64,000 bases of DNA from Sphingomonas bacterium (GTDB lineage: Bacteria; Pseudomonadota; Alphaproteobacteria; Sphingomonadales; Sphingomonadaceae). Positions 49,210 to 57,071 of this stretch are shown here, one piece after another (the stretch's first letter is position 1; each line of letters opens with the position of its first letter). The stretch is from contig JASBRX010000025.1 in NCBI GenBank assembly GCA_030149245.1, positions 1 through 64,000 on the forward strand, given 5' to 3'. The notes beneath the pieces were generated by a model. That model ran no database searches, had not been told where the DNA came from, and was given only the letters and a program-made list of their open reading frames with translations. A program made the position numbers and the translations under genes.

Positions 49210-49233
49210 TGGCGATCCACTCTTCTTCTTAGC

Positions 49234-49288
49234 CCCTCCCGCTTGCGGGAGGGGTAGGGGAGGGTCTTCTTCTTCTTCTTCTTCTTCT
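49234..49288. repeat. Palindrome followed by a (TCT)8 microsatellite
   Basis: CCCCTCCCGCTTGCGGGAGGGG-type palindrome (49234-49255) is followed at 49265-49288 by eight uninterrupted TCT units. The tract lies about 65 bases upstream of the frameshifted L,D-transpeptidase start. It is outside any gene, so length change would not alter a reading frame. Confidence 0.8.
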
Positions 49289-49352
49289 GCTTGTCCGCTG
49301 CACATCGCAATTGGACAGCCGCCTCGCCACGGCCTAGCCACCCCTAAACGAT

Positions 49353-49887
49353 GTGAGAATGCGACTGCGCGGCACACTGATCGGCATTGCCGCCGCCCTG
49401 ATCGGGATCGCAGCCCTGTGCGCCTACGCGTTCGCCCAAACACCACGCCGCGATCCCATCGAGCCGCTAACCGACCGCATCATCGTCGAAAAGTGCGCAT
49501 CGCATGACGTTCCTCAAGGACGGGCGGGTCGTCAAAACCTATCGCATTGCGCTGGGGCGCGGTGGCCTTGGCCCAAAGACCCAGTCCGGCGACAATCGCG
49601 TGCCCGAAGGCATCTACCGCATCACCGGTCGCAACCCGAACAGCGCCTATCACCTGTCACTGCGGATCAGCTACCCGACGCCATCGCAGGCACAGGCCGC
49701 CCGCGCACGCGGCATCGATCCGGGCGGCGACATCATGATCCACGGACTTCGCAACGGCCTTGGCTGGATCGGCGCGCAACACCGGCGGATCGACTGGACG
49801 CAGGGGTGCATCGCCGTGACCAATGCGGAGATCGAGGAAATCTGGCGCACCGTGCCGGACAATGTCGTCATCGAAATCCGGGCGTAA
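49353..49887 (+). pseudogene. L,D-transpeptidase (YkuD), broken by a one-base frameshift
   Basis: The first frame, from GTG 49353 or ATG 49359, encodes a signal anchor (GTLIGIAAALIGIAALCAYA) and reads ...EPLTDRIIVEK at about 49495. The second frame, from about 49500, encodes MTFLKDGRVVKTYRIALGRG and the whole YkuD domain with the catalytic His in IMIHGLRNGLG and Cys in WTQGCIAVTN. Removing one base near 49494-49500 would join them as IIVEK-AHRMTFLKDG, the usual family sequence. Such enzymes make 3-3 peptidoglycan crosslinks or anchor lipoproteins. Either the gene is a recent pseudogene or the base is a sequencing error; the active site is otherwise intact. Confidence 0.75.
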
Positions 49888-49966
49888 GCGGATCCAAGGC
49901 TGCGGTTGACTGCGCAGGTCGTCGCCCGCAGCATCCGCGCCATGAACACGGACAAGACATATCGGT

Positions 49967-50155
49967 GTGACGGGGCTCGGGCGCTGGCTTGCCTTGGCGG
50001 CCGCTGCCGGTATGGTCCTCTTCTCCATTCCGCTGATCGTGTCGAACGTCGCGGCGGACTTCATCGGAGCTGCAATTGAGGGCGTATTCTGCGCCGTCAT
50101 CGCCGTCGCAGCGAGCCAGTTGGATCACCAAAAGGCAGCGGCCGGCCGCAGTTGA
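49967..50155 (+). CDS. Small two-helix membrane protein, hypothetical
   Basis: A 62-residue frame starting GTG 49967 has two hydrophobic stretches (WLALAAAAGMVLFSIPLIVS and IEGVFCAVIAVAASQL). No ribosome site is clear and no family is recognised. It is kept because the hydrophobic pattern is protein-like and nothing competes for the region. It could still be chance. Confidence 0.4.
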   Translation: MTGLGRWLALAAAAGMVLFSIPLIVSNVAADFIGAAIEGVFCAVIAVAASQLDHQKAAAGRS

Positions 50156-50174
50156 CGCCAGTCGTTCCGCGCCG

Positions 50175-51044
50175 TCAGTTACCTTTGGCGGTCGAGCCAA
50201 CCCTGCGCCGTTCCACGGTCTCGGTCCCGGTCCGCTTCTCCGTCACTCCGTCTTCACGCCTGATCTCGGTTCGGATCGTTTTCACCCGCTTGCGTGCAAT
50301 ACCTGAGTCGTCGGTTTCCCACGTCACCGTGATCGAACCCGTCACCTGCTCGCCCGCGTGCTCGCGCAGCGCTGCCTCCAGACTGACCGGCGTCCCGCTG
50401 ATCTGACCAACGACCATAGCGGTCTCGGCGCGGTCATGGCGAACCTTGTCGGGATCGATGGGGACGGTGGCACTGAACGCGCTCTTGCCGGTCTGAACGA
50501 TCCGACCATCCTGTGCTGCGCGCGGATCTGAATAGACGCCGCCCTCGCGCACGATCTGCGCAGCCGGATCGAGTTCGACCGTTTGCGCCACAATCTCATG
50601 CGGGTCACATTCGATGCGGATTGCGGTCCAGGTAAAGATCCAGCGTCCACAAATCGACCGGTCCCATTTGGCCGCCTTCAACCAGCCATCGAGGCGTGCT
50701 TCGAGTTCGGGGGCGTTAAGGAGCCGCCGGGACCCGTCTGATGCCTTGAAAATACGCGCGGGCAACTGCCATTCGCGCGCCCGGTCCTGCGATGTCGCGT
50801 CGGGCGGCAAGTCGTATTCCAGTTCGACTCCGCCATCGCGCACACTGACGACACGTTCGATCAGAGCCGTGTGGCCCCTTGAGTTAGCGGACGATCCGTC
50901 GCTGGATGTTTCGCTTGTCTGGTAGCTTTGCGTGAGTTCATAGCGGTCGCCAGCTTGCATCGCTTGCGCAAATGCGGGCGCCACTCCTGCAAGCAGCATC
51001 GCGGCGCCAGCACCAAAGACTGCCAGGTTCATTGTCACGGACAT
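50175..51044 (-). CDS. Exported hypothetical protein, 289 residues
   Basis: The product has a signal peptide (MNLAVFGAGAAMLLAGVAPA, cleaved near AFAQA). The mature part has no recognised domain; it alternates strands and contains DRYELTQSYQTSETSSDG, DGGVELEYDLPPD and two cysteines (SICGRW, RIECDP) that could pair. The ending is charged (EDGVTEKRTGTETVERRRVG). The start is ATG 51044 or 51032. It resembles periplasmic proteins annotated only as hypothetical. Confidence 0.75.
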   Translation of the reverse strand: MSVTMNLAVFGAGAAMLLAGVAPAFAQAMQAGDRYELTQSYQTSETSSDGSSANSRGHTALIERVVSVRDGGVELEYDLPPDATSQDRAREWQLPARIFKASDGSRRLLNAPELEARLDGWLKAAKWDRSICGRWIFTWTAIRIECDPHEIVAQTVELDPAAQIVREGGVYSDPRAAQDGRIVQTGKSAFSATVPIDPDKVRHDRAETAMVVGQISGTPVSLEAALREHAGEQVTGSITVTWETDDSGIARKRVKTIRTEIRREDGVTEKRTGTETVERRRVGSTAKGN

Positions 51045-51074
51045 GCCCGCGCAGTCTTCGGCTGGCAAGCCGGA

Positions 51075-51836
51075 TCAGCAGGCCCCAACCGCCAACCCCA
51101 CCCCACCCCGCGCCGCCGCCCGCCGCGCCACCACAAACGCAGCCGCCACCATCACCACGCCCAGATACCCGACCAACAGCGAATCCAGCGCCATCACCGC
51201 CCACACCACCGCCGGAGCCTTGCCCACCGCCACAAACGCCAGCGCATAATGCGCGACCATCAGCGGCAGCATCGCCAGCAGCGACACGATCACCGCATAG
51301 GGATAGATGCCGCCCGTCAGCCGGATCGATCGCACAAAGCCGATGCCGGGGTTGCCCGCCGCCGCCGCAGTCTTCCACGCCGATAGCAAGGGCTCGAACA
51401 ACAGGCTGACCAGCAGGCTCAGGATCAGCACCGCCGCCGCGACATTGCCCTCGATGCCCGCCGCATCGGCGATCAGCGGCCCGTCCTGCACCAGGATCAG
51501 CCAGAACAGGCTCCACGCCATCACCGGCACGAACAATCGCACCGCCACCGGATCGATCCGCCGCGCCGCAACCGGATCGTCGCCGAATACCAGGAACCGT
51601 GCCGCCCAATATCCGGTCAGGAACAGCGCGATCACCTTCGCATGGCCAATGGCCAGCCGGAGCAGGTCGCCCTCCGCCGCGCGCATCCCTGCCATATCGA
51701 CATACATGCCCGCGCGGATCTCGACCGCATGCTGGACCATCTCGACCGCAACCGGGATCAGGAACAGCAGCGGGCAGAGCAGGGCATAGCGGCCCGATCG
51801 TACGAACACTTCAATCAGATCGCGGCCCATCGTCAT
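51075..51836 (-). CDS. Hypothetical multi-pass membrane protein, 253 residues
   Basis: About six hydrophobic segments are visible (for example LLCPLLFLIPVAVEMV, VIALFLTGYWAARFLVF, AAAVLILSLLVSLLF, VIVSLLAMLPLMVAHYAL, LLVGYLGVVMVAAAFVV). No family motif is recognised. It overlaps the XRE regulator by 4 bp and belongs to the DUF2975-XRE-membrane protein operon. A role in membrane stress or transport is possible but unsupported. Confidence 0.75.
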   Translation of the reverse strand: MTMGRDLIEVFVRSGRYALLCPLLFLIPVAVEMVQHAVEIRAGMYVDMAGMRAAEGDLLRLAIGHAKVIALFLTGYWAARFLVFGDDPVAARRIDPVAVRLFVPVMAWSLFWLILVQDGPLIADAAGIEGNVAAAVLILSLLVSLLFEPLLSAWKTAAAAGNPGIGFVRSIRLTGGIYPYAVIVSLLAMLPLMVAHYALAFVAVGKAPAVVWAVMALDSLLVGYLGVVMVAAAFVVARRAAARGGVGLAVGAC

Positions 51837-52042
51837 TCCCCTTCGTCATAAGTCAGGATGTCGCCCGGCTGGCACTCCAGCGCGCGGCAGATCGCGTCGA
51901 GCGTCGAAAATCGGATCGCCTTGGCCTTGCCGGTCTTGAGGATCGACAGGTTGGCGAGCGTGATGTCCACGCGCTCGGCCAGTTCGGTCAGCGTCATGCG
52001 CCGCGCATGCAGCACATCGTCCAGCGTCACGCGGACCGTCAT
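51833..52042 (-). CDS. XRE-family helix-turn-helix regulator (YozG-like), 69 residues
   Basis: The product is a minimal HTH domain: MTVRVTLDDVLHARRMTLTE then LAERVDITLANLSILKTGKA as the recognition helices, and FSTLDAICRALECQPGDILTY. This form regularly accompanies DUF2975 membrane proteins, as here: the start overlaps the DUF2975 stop by one base. It likely controls its own operon, possibly through the TTATCG palindrome at 52604-52620. Confidence 0.88.
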   Translation of the reverse strand: MTVRVTLDDVLHARRMTLTELAERVDITLANLSILKTGKAKAIRFSTLDAICRALECQPGDILTYDEGE

Positions 52043-52542
52043 CAAACCGTCCCCTCGATCTCGTCCTGCATCGCCGCGCCCTGCTGGAACACCCGCGCGA
52101 GCACGAACAGCAACAGCACCGCAAGCCAGCCGGTGAGCGAGAATTGCCACGCCATCACCTCGCCCGTCGCCGCGCTCAGCCGCGCCGCGACTACCGCAAA
52201 GCCCAGGTCGAGCAGTTGCAGCGCCAGCACCGCCCAGGCGACCTGCCGCAACCGGTCGGCATTGACCGGCGCAAACGGGGTCCCGGCGCGCACCGTGTCG
52301 ATCATCGCGATCAATCGCGTAAAGATCAGATGCACCGCCGGCGCCGCCGCGAGGCCGATCGCCAGCACCGTGAGCATCGCATAGCGCACCGTCGCCGCCT
52401 CGTCCCCAAACCGCGCGACCAGCGGTCCCGTGATCGCGTCCGGTGCCAACGCCACTGCCACGCCGACCAGCACGAACATCGCAGCGGCGATCCAGTTGAG
52501 AATGAGCAGGGCGAGCATGAGCCGTCGGGTGAAGATCAACAT
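52042..52542 (-). CDS. DUF2975 membrane protein
   Basis: The 166-residue product has four hydrophobic segments, the usual DUF2975 layout, with GTPFAPVNADRLRQVAW in the loop between the second and third. ATG 52542 follows GGAG by eight bases; upstream in-frame ATGs exist without a ribosome site. DUF2975 proteins are thought to work with the adjacent small XRE regulator, perhaps by holding it at the membrane; that partnership is inferred from conserved pairing. Confidence 0.85.
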   Translation of the reverse strand: MLIFTRRLMLALLILNWIAAAMFVLVGVAVALAPDAITGPLVARFGDEAATVRYAMLTVLAIGLAAAPAVHLIFTRLIAMIDTVRAGTPFAPVNADRLRQVAWAVLALQLLDLGFAVVAARLSAATGEVMAWQFSLTGWLAVLLLFVLARVFQQGAAMQDEIEGTV

Positions 52543-52603
52543 GGCGAGTCTCCGTGAATTATTGATATTCGATAATTCATTCATCGAAAAACGGCAAGAC
52601 AAT

Positions 52604-52620
52604 TTATCGTTTTGCGATAA
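52604..52620. promoter_or_regulatory. Candidate XRE operator upstream of the DUF2975 operon
   Basis: TTATCG-TTTTG-CGATAA is a perfect 6-bp inverted repeat in the promoter region, 60 bases before the operon start. Related half-sites (TTATCG or CGATAA) recur at about 52569-52576. Reverse-strand TTGTCT just downstream could be the -35 element, so binding here would affect it. Confidence 0.45.
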
Positions 52621-52678
52621 GGGGTGGCGTTGCGATCGCATGGATGACGCCCGCGCCGCGCTCGGCTAACACCGCGCC

Positions 52679-53038
52679 ATGACCGATTGCCGCGACTCCA
52701 CGCTCGACCTGAACCCGAACTATGACGCCAACGGCCTGATCACCGCCGTCGCGACGCACGCCGCGACGGGGGAGCTGCTGATGCTCGCGCACATGAACGC
52801 CGATGCGCTGGCGAAGACGCTCGAGACCGGTGAGGCGTGGTTCTGGTCGCGCAGCCGCCAGCGCCTGTGGAAAAAGGGGGAGAGCAGCGGCCACGTCCTA
52901 CGCGTGGTCGAGGCGCGGATCGACTGCGACCAGGACGCACTCTGGCTGAAGGTCGACCCCGCCGGGCCGGCGTGCCACACCGGCGAGGCGAGCTGCTTCT
53001 TCCGCCGCATCGAGGGCGGCCGGCTGGTGCGCGGGTGA
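52679..53038 (+). CDS. hisI: Phosphoribosyl-AMP cyclohydrolase
   Basis: The 119-residue product opens the purine ring of PR-AMP in histidine synthesis. It has [38 protein letters not shown] and the metal ligands in [20 protein letters not shown], with the Cys of GEASCFF. It is the single-domain form without HisE, usual in alphaproteobacteria. It stands alone here, not in a his operon. Confidence 0.95.
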   Translation: MTDCRDSTLDLNPNYDANGLITAVATHAATGELLMLAHMNADALAKTLETGEAWFWSRSRQRLWKKGESSGHVLRVVEARIDCDQDALWLKVDPAGPACHTGEASCFFRRIEGGRLVRG

Positions 53039-53055
53039 GGGCAGGGCGTGTCCCA

Positions 53056-53220
53056 ATTCCTCCCCCAGCTTGCTGGGGGAGGGGGACCGCCGCCGAAGGC
53101 GGTGGTGGAGGGGCCGCCCCGCAGAGGGCGGAATTTTGCCGAGCCGTTTCGGCCGTCTGCGCGGCCGCCCCTCCGTCAGCACTGCGTGCTGCCACCTCCC
53201 CTGCGGGGCAGGGGAGAAAT
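53056..53220. repeat. ~170-bp composite palindromic repeat, copy 3
   Basis: It starts ATTCCTCCCCCAGCTTGCTG and ends GCAGGGGAGAAAT. The inner segment between the two flanking stems is inverted relative to copies 1 and 2: here GGGCGGAATTTTGCCGAGC precedes GGCCGTCTGCGCGGCC. It lies between hisI and a lipoprotein gene and appears to abut the latter's first codon. Confidence 0.88.
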
Positions 53221-53718
53221 TTGACTGTTGCCGCCGCCCTCCTCGTCGCCGCCTGCTCCGGCAACGGGCCGCAGCCCGGCGCGTCGCCCACACCCCCTGA
53301 CCTCGAATCCGCCGCGATCGAACGCGGCATCGTCCGCGACCCCAAGGCGAGCGACGTCACCGGCCTCTATGCCCGCGACACCGACCGGCTGTGCGTCGTC
53401 CCCGACGGCACCGCCTACCGGGTTGGCGCCTTCGTCGATTATGGCGACAAGGTCAGCTGCACCGGCCGCGGCACCGCCGCCCGCTCCGGCTCCACCCTCG
53501 CGATCACCTTCACCGGCAAGAACGGCGAAACCTGCGCGTTCGATGCCAAGTTCGACGGCGACCGCATCACCTTCCCCGCCAACGTCCCCGACGCCTGCGC
53601 CAAACTCTGCGGCCCCCGCGCCAGCTTCGCCGCGCTCGAAGTCGAGCGCCTTAGCGAATCCGCGGCGGAGGCCGAAGCTCTCAGAAGCGCTGAGGGAGTC
53701 AGACTCTGCGGAGGTTGA
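53221..53718 (+). CDS. Small lipoprotein, 165 residues
   Basis: Starting at TTG 53221 the product reads MTVAAALLVAACSGNGPQ, a very short signal with lipobox LVAAC, then a soluble domain with two probable disulfides (DRLCVVPDG ... VSCTGRG and TCAFDAK ... DACAKLC). The palindromic repeat ends at 53220, and its GGGGAG end sits four bases before the TTG, acting as ribosome site. The usual basic start of a signal peptide is missing, which suggests the repeat replaced the original 5' end. Function is unknown. Confidence 0.65.
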   Translation: MTVAAALLVAACSGNGPQPGASPTPPDLESAAIERGIVRDPKASDVTGLYARDTDRLCVVPDGTAYRVGAFVDYGDKVSCTGRGTAARSGSTLAITFTGKNGETCAFDAKFDGDRITFPANVPDACAKLCGPRASFAALEVERLSESAAEAEALRSAEGVRLCGG

Positions 53719-53731
53719 CGTTAACGTAAGG
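53715..53731. promoter_or_regulatory. LiuR/MerR-type operator upstream of the MerR gene
   Basis: TTGACGTTAACGTAAGG contains the perfect palindrome ACGTTAACGT and resembles the TTTACGTTTACGTAAA-type sites of LiuR-like MerR regulators. It lies 20 bases before the MerR start, so it may serve for autoregulation and control of the downstream acyl-CoA dehydrogenase. A near-identical site lies at 29418-29434. Confidence 0.6.
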
Positions 53732-53750
53732 TCAGCGTAAATCGACTCGC

Positions 53751-54182
53751 ATGGCAACGAAACTGAAAGCCGTCGCCAGCTTCGCCCCGATCGAAGCGCG
53801 GCCGGACAAGGAGAGCTTTTCGATCTCGGACCTGTGCGCCGAGTTCGAGGTGACCGCGCGCGCGCTGCGCTTCTATGAGGACGAAGGGCTGATCAGCCCC
53901 GAGCGCCGCGGGCTCCAGCGCATCTATTCGCACCGCGACCGCGCCCGGCTCGCCTGGATCCTGCGCGGCAAGCGCGTCGGCTTCAGCCTGGCCGAGATTC
54001 GCGAGATGATCGACCTCTACGACGTCGGCGACGAACGCCGCACCCAGCATCAGGTCACGCTCGACAAATGCCGCGCGCGCATCGACCTGCTGGAACGGCA
54101 AAAGGTCGATATCGACGCCGCCATTGCCGAACTCGACGATTTCATCGCGGTCCTCGAAGGCCGCGCCGCGCCGATCAAATGA
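53751..54182 (+). CDS. MerR-family regulator, LiuR-like
   Basis: The 143-residue product has the MerR winged helix FSISDLCAEFEVTARALRFY followed by EDEGLISPERRG (residues about 22-55), YSHRDRARLAWILRGKRVGF, and a coiled-coil dimerisation helix. There are no metal-binding cysteines, so it senses an organic effector, probably an acyl-CoA as in LiuR and PsrA-type control. It stands directly before an acyl-CoA dehydrogenase. Confidence 0.88.
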   Translation: MATKLKAVASFAPIEARPDKESFSISDLCAEFEVTARALRFYEDEGLISPERRGLQRIYSHRDRARLAWILRGKRVGFSLAEIREMIDLYDVGDERRTQHQVTLDKCRARIDLLERQKVDIDAAIAELDDFIAVLEGRAAPIK

Positions 54183-54188
54183 ATCACT

Positions 54189-54298
54189 AGCCCCTCCCCT
54201 TCAGGGGAGGGGTTGGGGTGGGGCCTACCAGTCTCACCGAGACCGTCATGCCTGGGGCGAGGCCCCACCCCCAACCCCTCCCCTGAAGGGGAGGGGCT
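54189..54298. repeat. Inverted repeat with ~37-bp arms between MerR and acyl-CoA dehydrogenase genes
   Basis: The left arm starts AGCCCCTCCCCTTCAGGGG and the right arm ends CCCCTGAAGGGGAGGGGCT; they are complementary over about 37 bases with one extra C in the right arm. The interior is about 34 bases. It is another class of REP-like pair. It lies just upstream of the dehydrogenase ribosome site. Confidence 0.85.
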
Positions 54299-54314
54299 CA
54301 AGAAGGAAGAGAAG

Positions 54315-56126
54315 ATGCCCCGCTACAATCCCCCCGTCCGCGACACCCGTTTCGTCCTCGACCGCGTGCTCAAGATCGACCGCTATGCGAACCTCCCCGG
54401 CTTCGCCAACGCGACCCCCGACACCGTCACCGCGGTGCTGGAGGAGGGCGGCAAGTTCGTCGCCGAAGTCCTCTTCCCGATCAACCATAGTGGCGACCAG
54501 CAGGGCTGCACCCGCCACCTCGACGGCAGCGTCACTACCCCCGACGGCTTCAAGGAAGCGTACCAGCAGTTCGTCGACTCCGGCTGGGGCACCCTCAGCG
54601 CGCCGGAGCAGTTCGGTGGACAGGGCATGCCCCACGTCGTCTCCACCGCGTTCCAGGAGTACATGATCTCCGCCAACATGGCCTTCGCCATGTACCCCGG
54701 CCTCACCCACGGCGCGATCGAGGCGCTGCTGGCCAAGGGGTCGCCCGAGCAGCAGCAAACCTACGTCCCCAAAATGGTCAGCGGCGAATGGGGCGGCACG
54801 ATGAACCTGACCGAACCGCATTGCGGCACCGATCTCGGCCTCATCAAAACCCGCGCCGAGCCCAACGCCGACGGCAGCTGGTCGATCACGGGGACGAAGA
54901 TCTTCATCTCCTCCGGCGAGCATGACCTGACCAGCAACATCATCCACCTCGTCCTCGCCAAGACCCCGGGCGCGCCGGAGAGCAGCAAGGGCATCAGCCT
55001 GTTCGTCGTCCCCAAATTCTTCGTCAACGACGACGGCAGCCTCGGCGACCGCAATGCCGTCAGCTGCGGCTCGATCGAGCACAAGATGGGCATCCACGCC
55101 AACTCGACCTGCGTGATGAACTATGACGGCGCGACCGGCTGGCTGGTCGGTGAGGAGATGAAGGGCCTCGCCGCCATGTTCATCATGATGAACGCCGCCC
55201 GCCTCGGCGTCGGCCTTCAGGGCCTCGGCATCGGCGAAGTCGCCTATCAGAACGCCGTCCAATACGCGCACGACCGGCGTCAGGGCCGCGCGCTCACCGG
55301 CCCCGCCGAGCCCCAGGAAAAGGCCGACACCCTCTTCGTCCACCCCGATGTCCGCCGCATGCTGATGGAGGCCAAGGCGATGACCGAAGGGCTCCGCGCC
55401 CTCTGCCTGTGGGGCGGCCTCCAGGTCGACCTGTCGCACAAGGCGGCGAGCGAGGAGGAGCGTCAGCTCGCCGACGACCTGATCGGCCTGCTCACCCCGG
55501 TGATCAAGGGCGTCGGCACCGACGCCGGCTACCGCATCGCGACCGACAGCCAGCAGGTCTATGGCGGCCATGGCTACATCGCCGAATGGGGCATGGAGCA
55601 ATATGTCCGCGATGCCCGCATCGCGATGATCTATGAAGGCACCAACGGCGTGCAGGCGATGGACCTGGTCGGCCGCAAGTTGGCGCAAAATGGCGGTCGC
55701 GCGGTCCAGACCCTGTTCCGCATCGTCACCGAAGAGGTCGCCGCCGCCAAGGCCAAGCCCGAACTCGCCCACCTCGCCGAAGCGCTCGAAAAGGCCAATG
55801 GCCAGCTTCAGGCCGCGACCATGTGGTTCATGGCCAACGGCATGAAGGACCCCAACCAGGTCGGCGCCGGAGCCTATTCGTACATGGAGCTGATGGGCAC
55901 CGTCGCGATCGGCCTGATGTGGCTCCGCATGGCCGACGCGGCTGTGCAGGCACTGGCCGAAGGCGACGACGAAGCCGAAGGTGGTCGGGCGTTCTACGAA
56001 GCCAAGCTGGTCACCGCCCGCTTCTACGCCGACCGCATCATGCCCAACGCCGGCGCGCTCCGCCGCAAGATCGAAAGCGGCGCGGAGACGATCATGGCGC
56101 TGCCGGTGGAGGCGTTTGGGGTTTGA
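54315..56126 (+). CDS. Acyl-CoA dehydrogenase (long, C-terminally extended type)
   Basis: The 603-residue FAD enzyme introduces a double bond next to the CoA thioester. It has MNLTEPHCGTDLGLIKTRAE near residue 160 and the catalytic Glu in MIYEGTNGVQAMDLVGRK near 440. The extra ~130 residues at the C-terminus are typical of the AcdA/FadE-type ~600-residue group. ATG 54315 after AGGAAGAG is chosen; upstream frame consists of palindromic repeat. The MerR gene just before it is the likely regulator. Confidence 0.93.
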   Translation: MPRYNPPVRDTRFVLDRVLKIDRYANLPGFANATPDTVTAVLEEGGKFVAEVLFPINHSGDQQGCTRHLDGSVTTPDGFKEAYQQFVDSGWGTLSAPEQFGGQGMPHVVSTAFQEYMISANMAFAMYPGLTHGAIEALLAKGSPEQQQTYVPKMVSGEWGGTMNLTEPHCGTDLGLIKTRAEPNADGSWSITGTKIFISSGEHDLTSNIIHLVLAKTPGAPESSKGISLFVVPKFFVNDDGSLGDRNAVSCGSIEHKMGIHANSTCVMNYDGATGWLVGEEMKGLAAMFIMMNAARLGVGLQGLGIGEVAYQNAVQYAHDRRQGRALTGPAEPQEKADTLFVHPDVRRMLMEAKAMTEGLRALCLWGGLQVDLSHKAASEEERQLADDLIGLLTPVIKGVGTDAGYRIATDSQQVYGGHGYIAEWGMEQYVRDARIAMIYEGTNGVQAMDLVGRKLAQNGGRAVQTLFRIVTEEVAAAKAKPELAHLAEALEKANGQLQAATMWFMANGMKDPNQVGAGAYSYMELMGTVAIGLMWLRMADAAVQALAEGDDEAEGGRAFYEAKLVTARFYADRIMPNAGALRRKIESGAETIMALPVEAFGV

Positions 56127-56150
56127 GGGGAGGGGGCGGGCGCGAGTGGA

Positions 56151-57071
56151 TTAGCCGCCCGCGCCTTGCTCAACCAGCCATTCTCCGAAAAGATCGAGCC
56201 TGTGTGACCAAAATACGGCGACGTTCTTATCCAATAGTTGCTTAACGTCGGACGATTTGACGACACCTTGCAGCAACGCTGCAGGCTTGACGAAATTTCC
56301 CCAATGATCCTTCCACGACGCGGCTTTCTTCAGCACGTCGTTGATGCGTTTCACGGAGTTGGTTTCGTCATTCGTCACCTTGCATTCGATTGCCAAGACA
56401 ATCGCACCTTCCAAACCCACGGCGATATCGACCTCGGCTCGTCCAACATTCCCGCTTGCGAAGCGGGCCTTGTGCATAAACTGCTTGGAATTCAGACTAC
56501 CCTGCGCATCAATCAGTGCTGACGGCACTTTCTGCCAGCCGAGCGCCTGAAGCTTGTTGATAATCGCAACCTCTTGCTCAAGTGCCAGTCGGTTGCGTCT
56601 AGCGGTAGCGACTCGCTGCGATGCGATCAAAGGCGAGACTGCTAGGAGTAGTGCGCCCAACTCTCTGTATGTTGGTGATCGTCCCGTCATCAGCCAGGGT
56701 GCCAGCCGTTTTGATCGCCACTCCAACAGCTTGTCGGCCACTACATCAGCGACGTCGGTATTGATTGAGGTTCCCGTTTTCTCAGAGCTTTTGGGCCATA
56801 CGGGGCAGATCAGTTTAAACTGATCTTGGCTCGTCGGCGGCGCCATCAGATGCCGAAACACAAGCATGTGGCTGCCGGATTGTTTCAGCGCCGCCGGGAT
56901 ATCGCGCAAGCAATCGGACGCCCTTAACGCTTGAATAATAACGGCGCGCGCCTCTACCAGTGCCTCGCGCCAGTCAGCGGCGCGATCCGAAGCGATCAAA
57001 CTGTCCTCGTACAGTTTGCGCGCCTCTAACCGGAGCGCCTCGTGCGCAGCCTCATCCAGCAAACTGGCCAC
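56151..57071 (-). CDS. Type II restriction endonuclease, XamI-like
   Basis: The 306-residue product has a PD-(D/E)XK nuclease core: Asp215 in RAEVDIAVGL and Glu229-x-Lys231 in VLAIECKVTND. Upstream blocks APPTSQDQFKLICPVWPKS, LAPWLMTGRSPT and ARRNRLALEQE resemble the XamI family. It starts 20 bp inside the end of the methyltransferase gene, so the two are translationally linked. XamI itself recognises GTCGAC, but specificity cannot be carried over without alignment. Composition is lower in GC than neighbours, suggesting recent acquisition. Confidence 0.78.
   Translation of the reverse strand: MASLLDEAAHEALRLEARKLYEDSLIASDRAADWREALVEARAVIIQALRASDCLRDIPAALKQSGSHMLVFRHLMAPPTSQDQFKLICPVWPKSSEKTGTSINTDVADVVADKLLEWRSKRLAPWLMTGRSPTYRELGALLLAVSPLIASQRVATARRNRLALEQEVAIINKLQALGWQKVPSALIDAQGSLNSKQFMHKARFASGNVGRAEVDIAVGLEGAIVLAIECKVTNDETNSVKRINDVLKKAASWKDHWGNFVKPAALLQGVVKSSDVKQLLDKNVAVFWSHRLDLFGEWLVEQGAGG

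Noticed and set aside
49504..49887. A free-standing 127-residue L,D-transpeptidase starting at ATG 49504
   Set aside because: It would lack a signal peptide needed for periplasmic action, and the preceding frame supplies exactly the missing part, so a frameshift is the better explanation.
54213..54314. N-terminal extension of the acyl-CoA dehydrogenase by 34 codons
   Set aside because: The extension is palindromic repeat sequence; ATG 54315 has a proper ribosome site and gives the family N-terminus.
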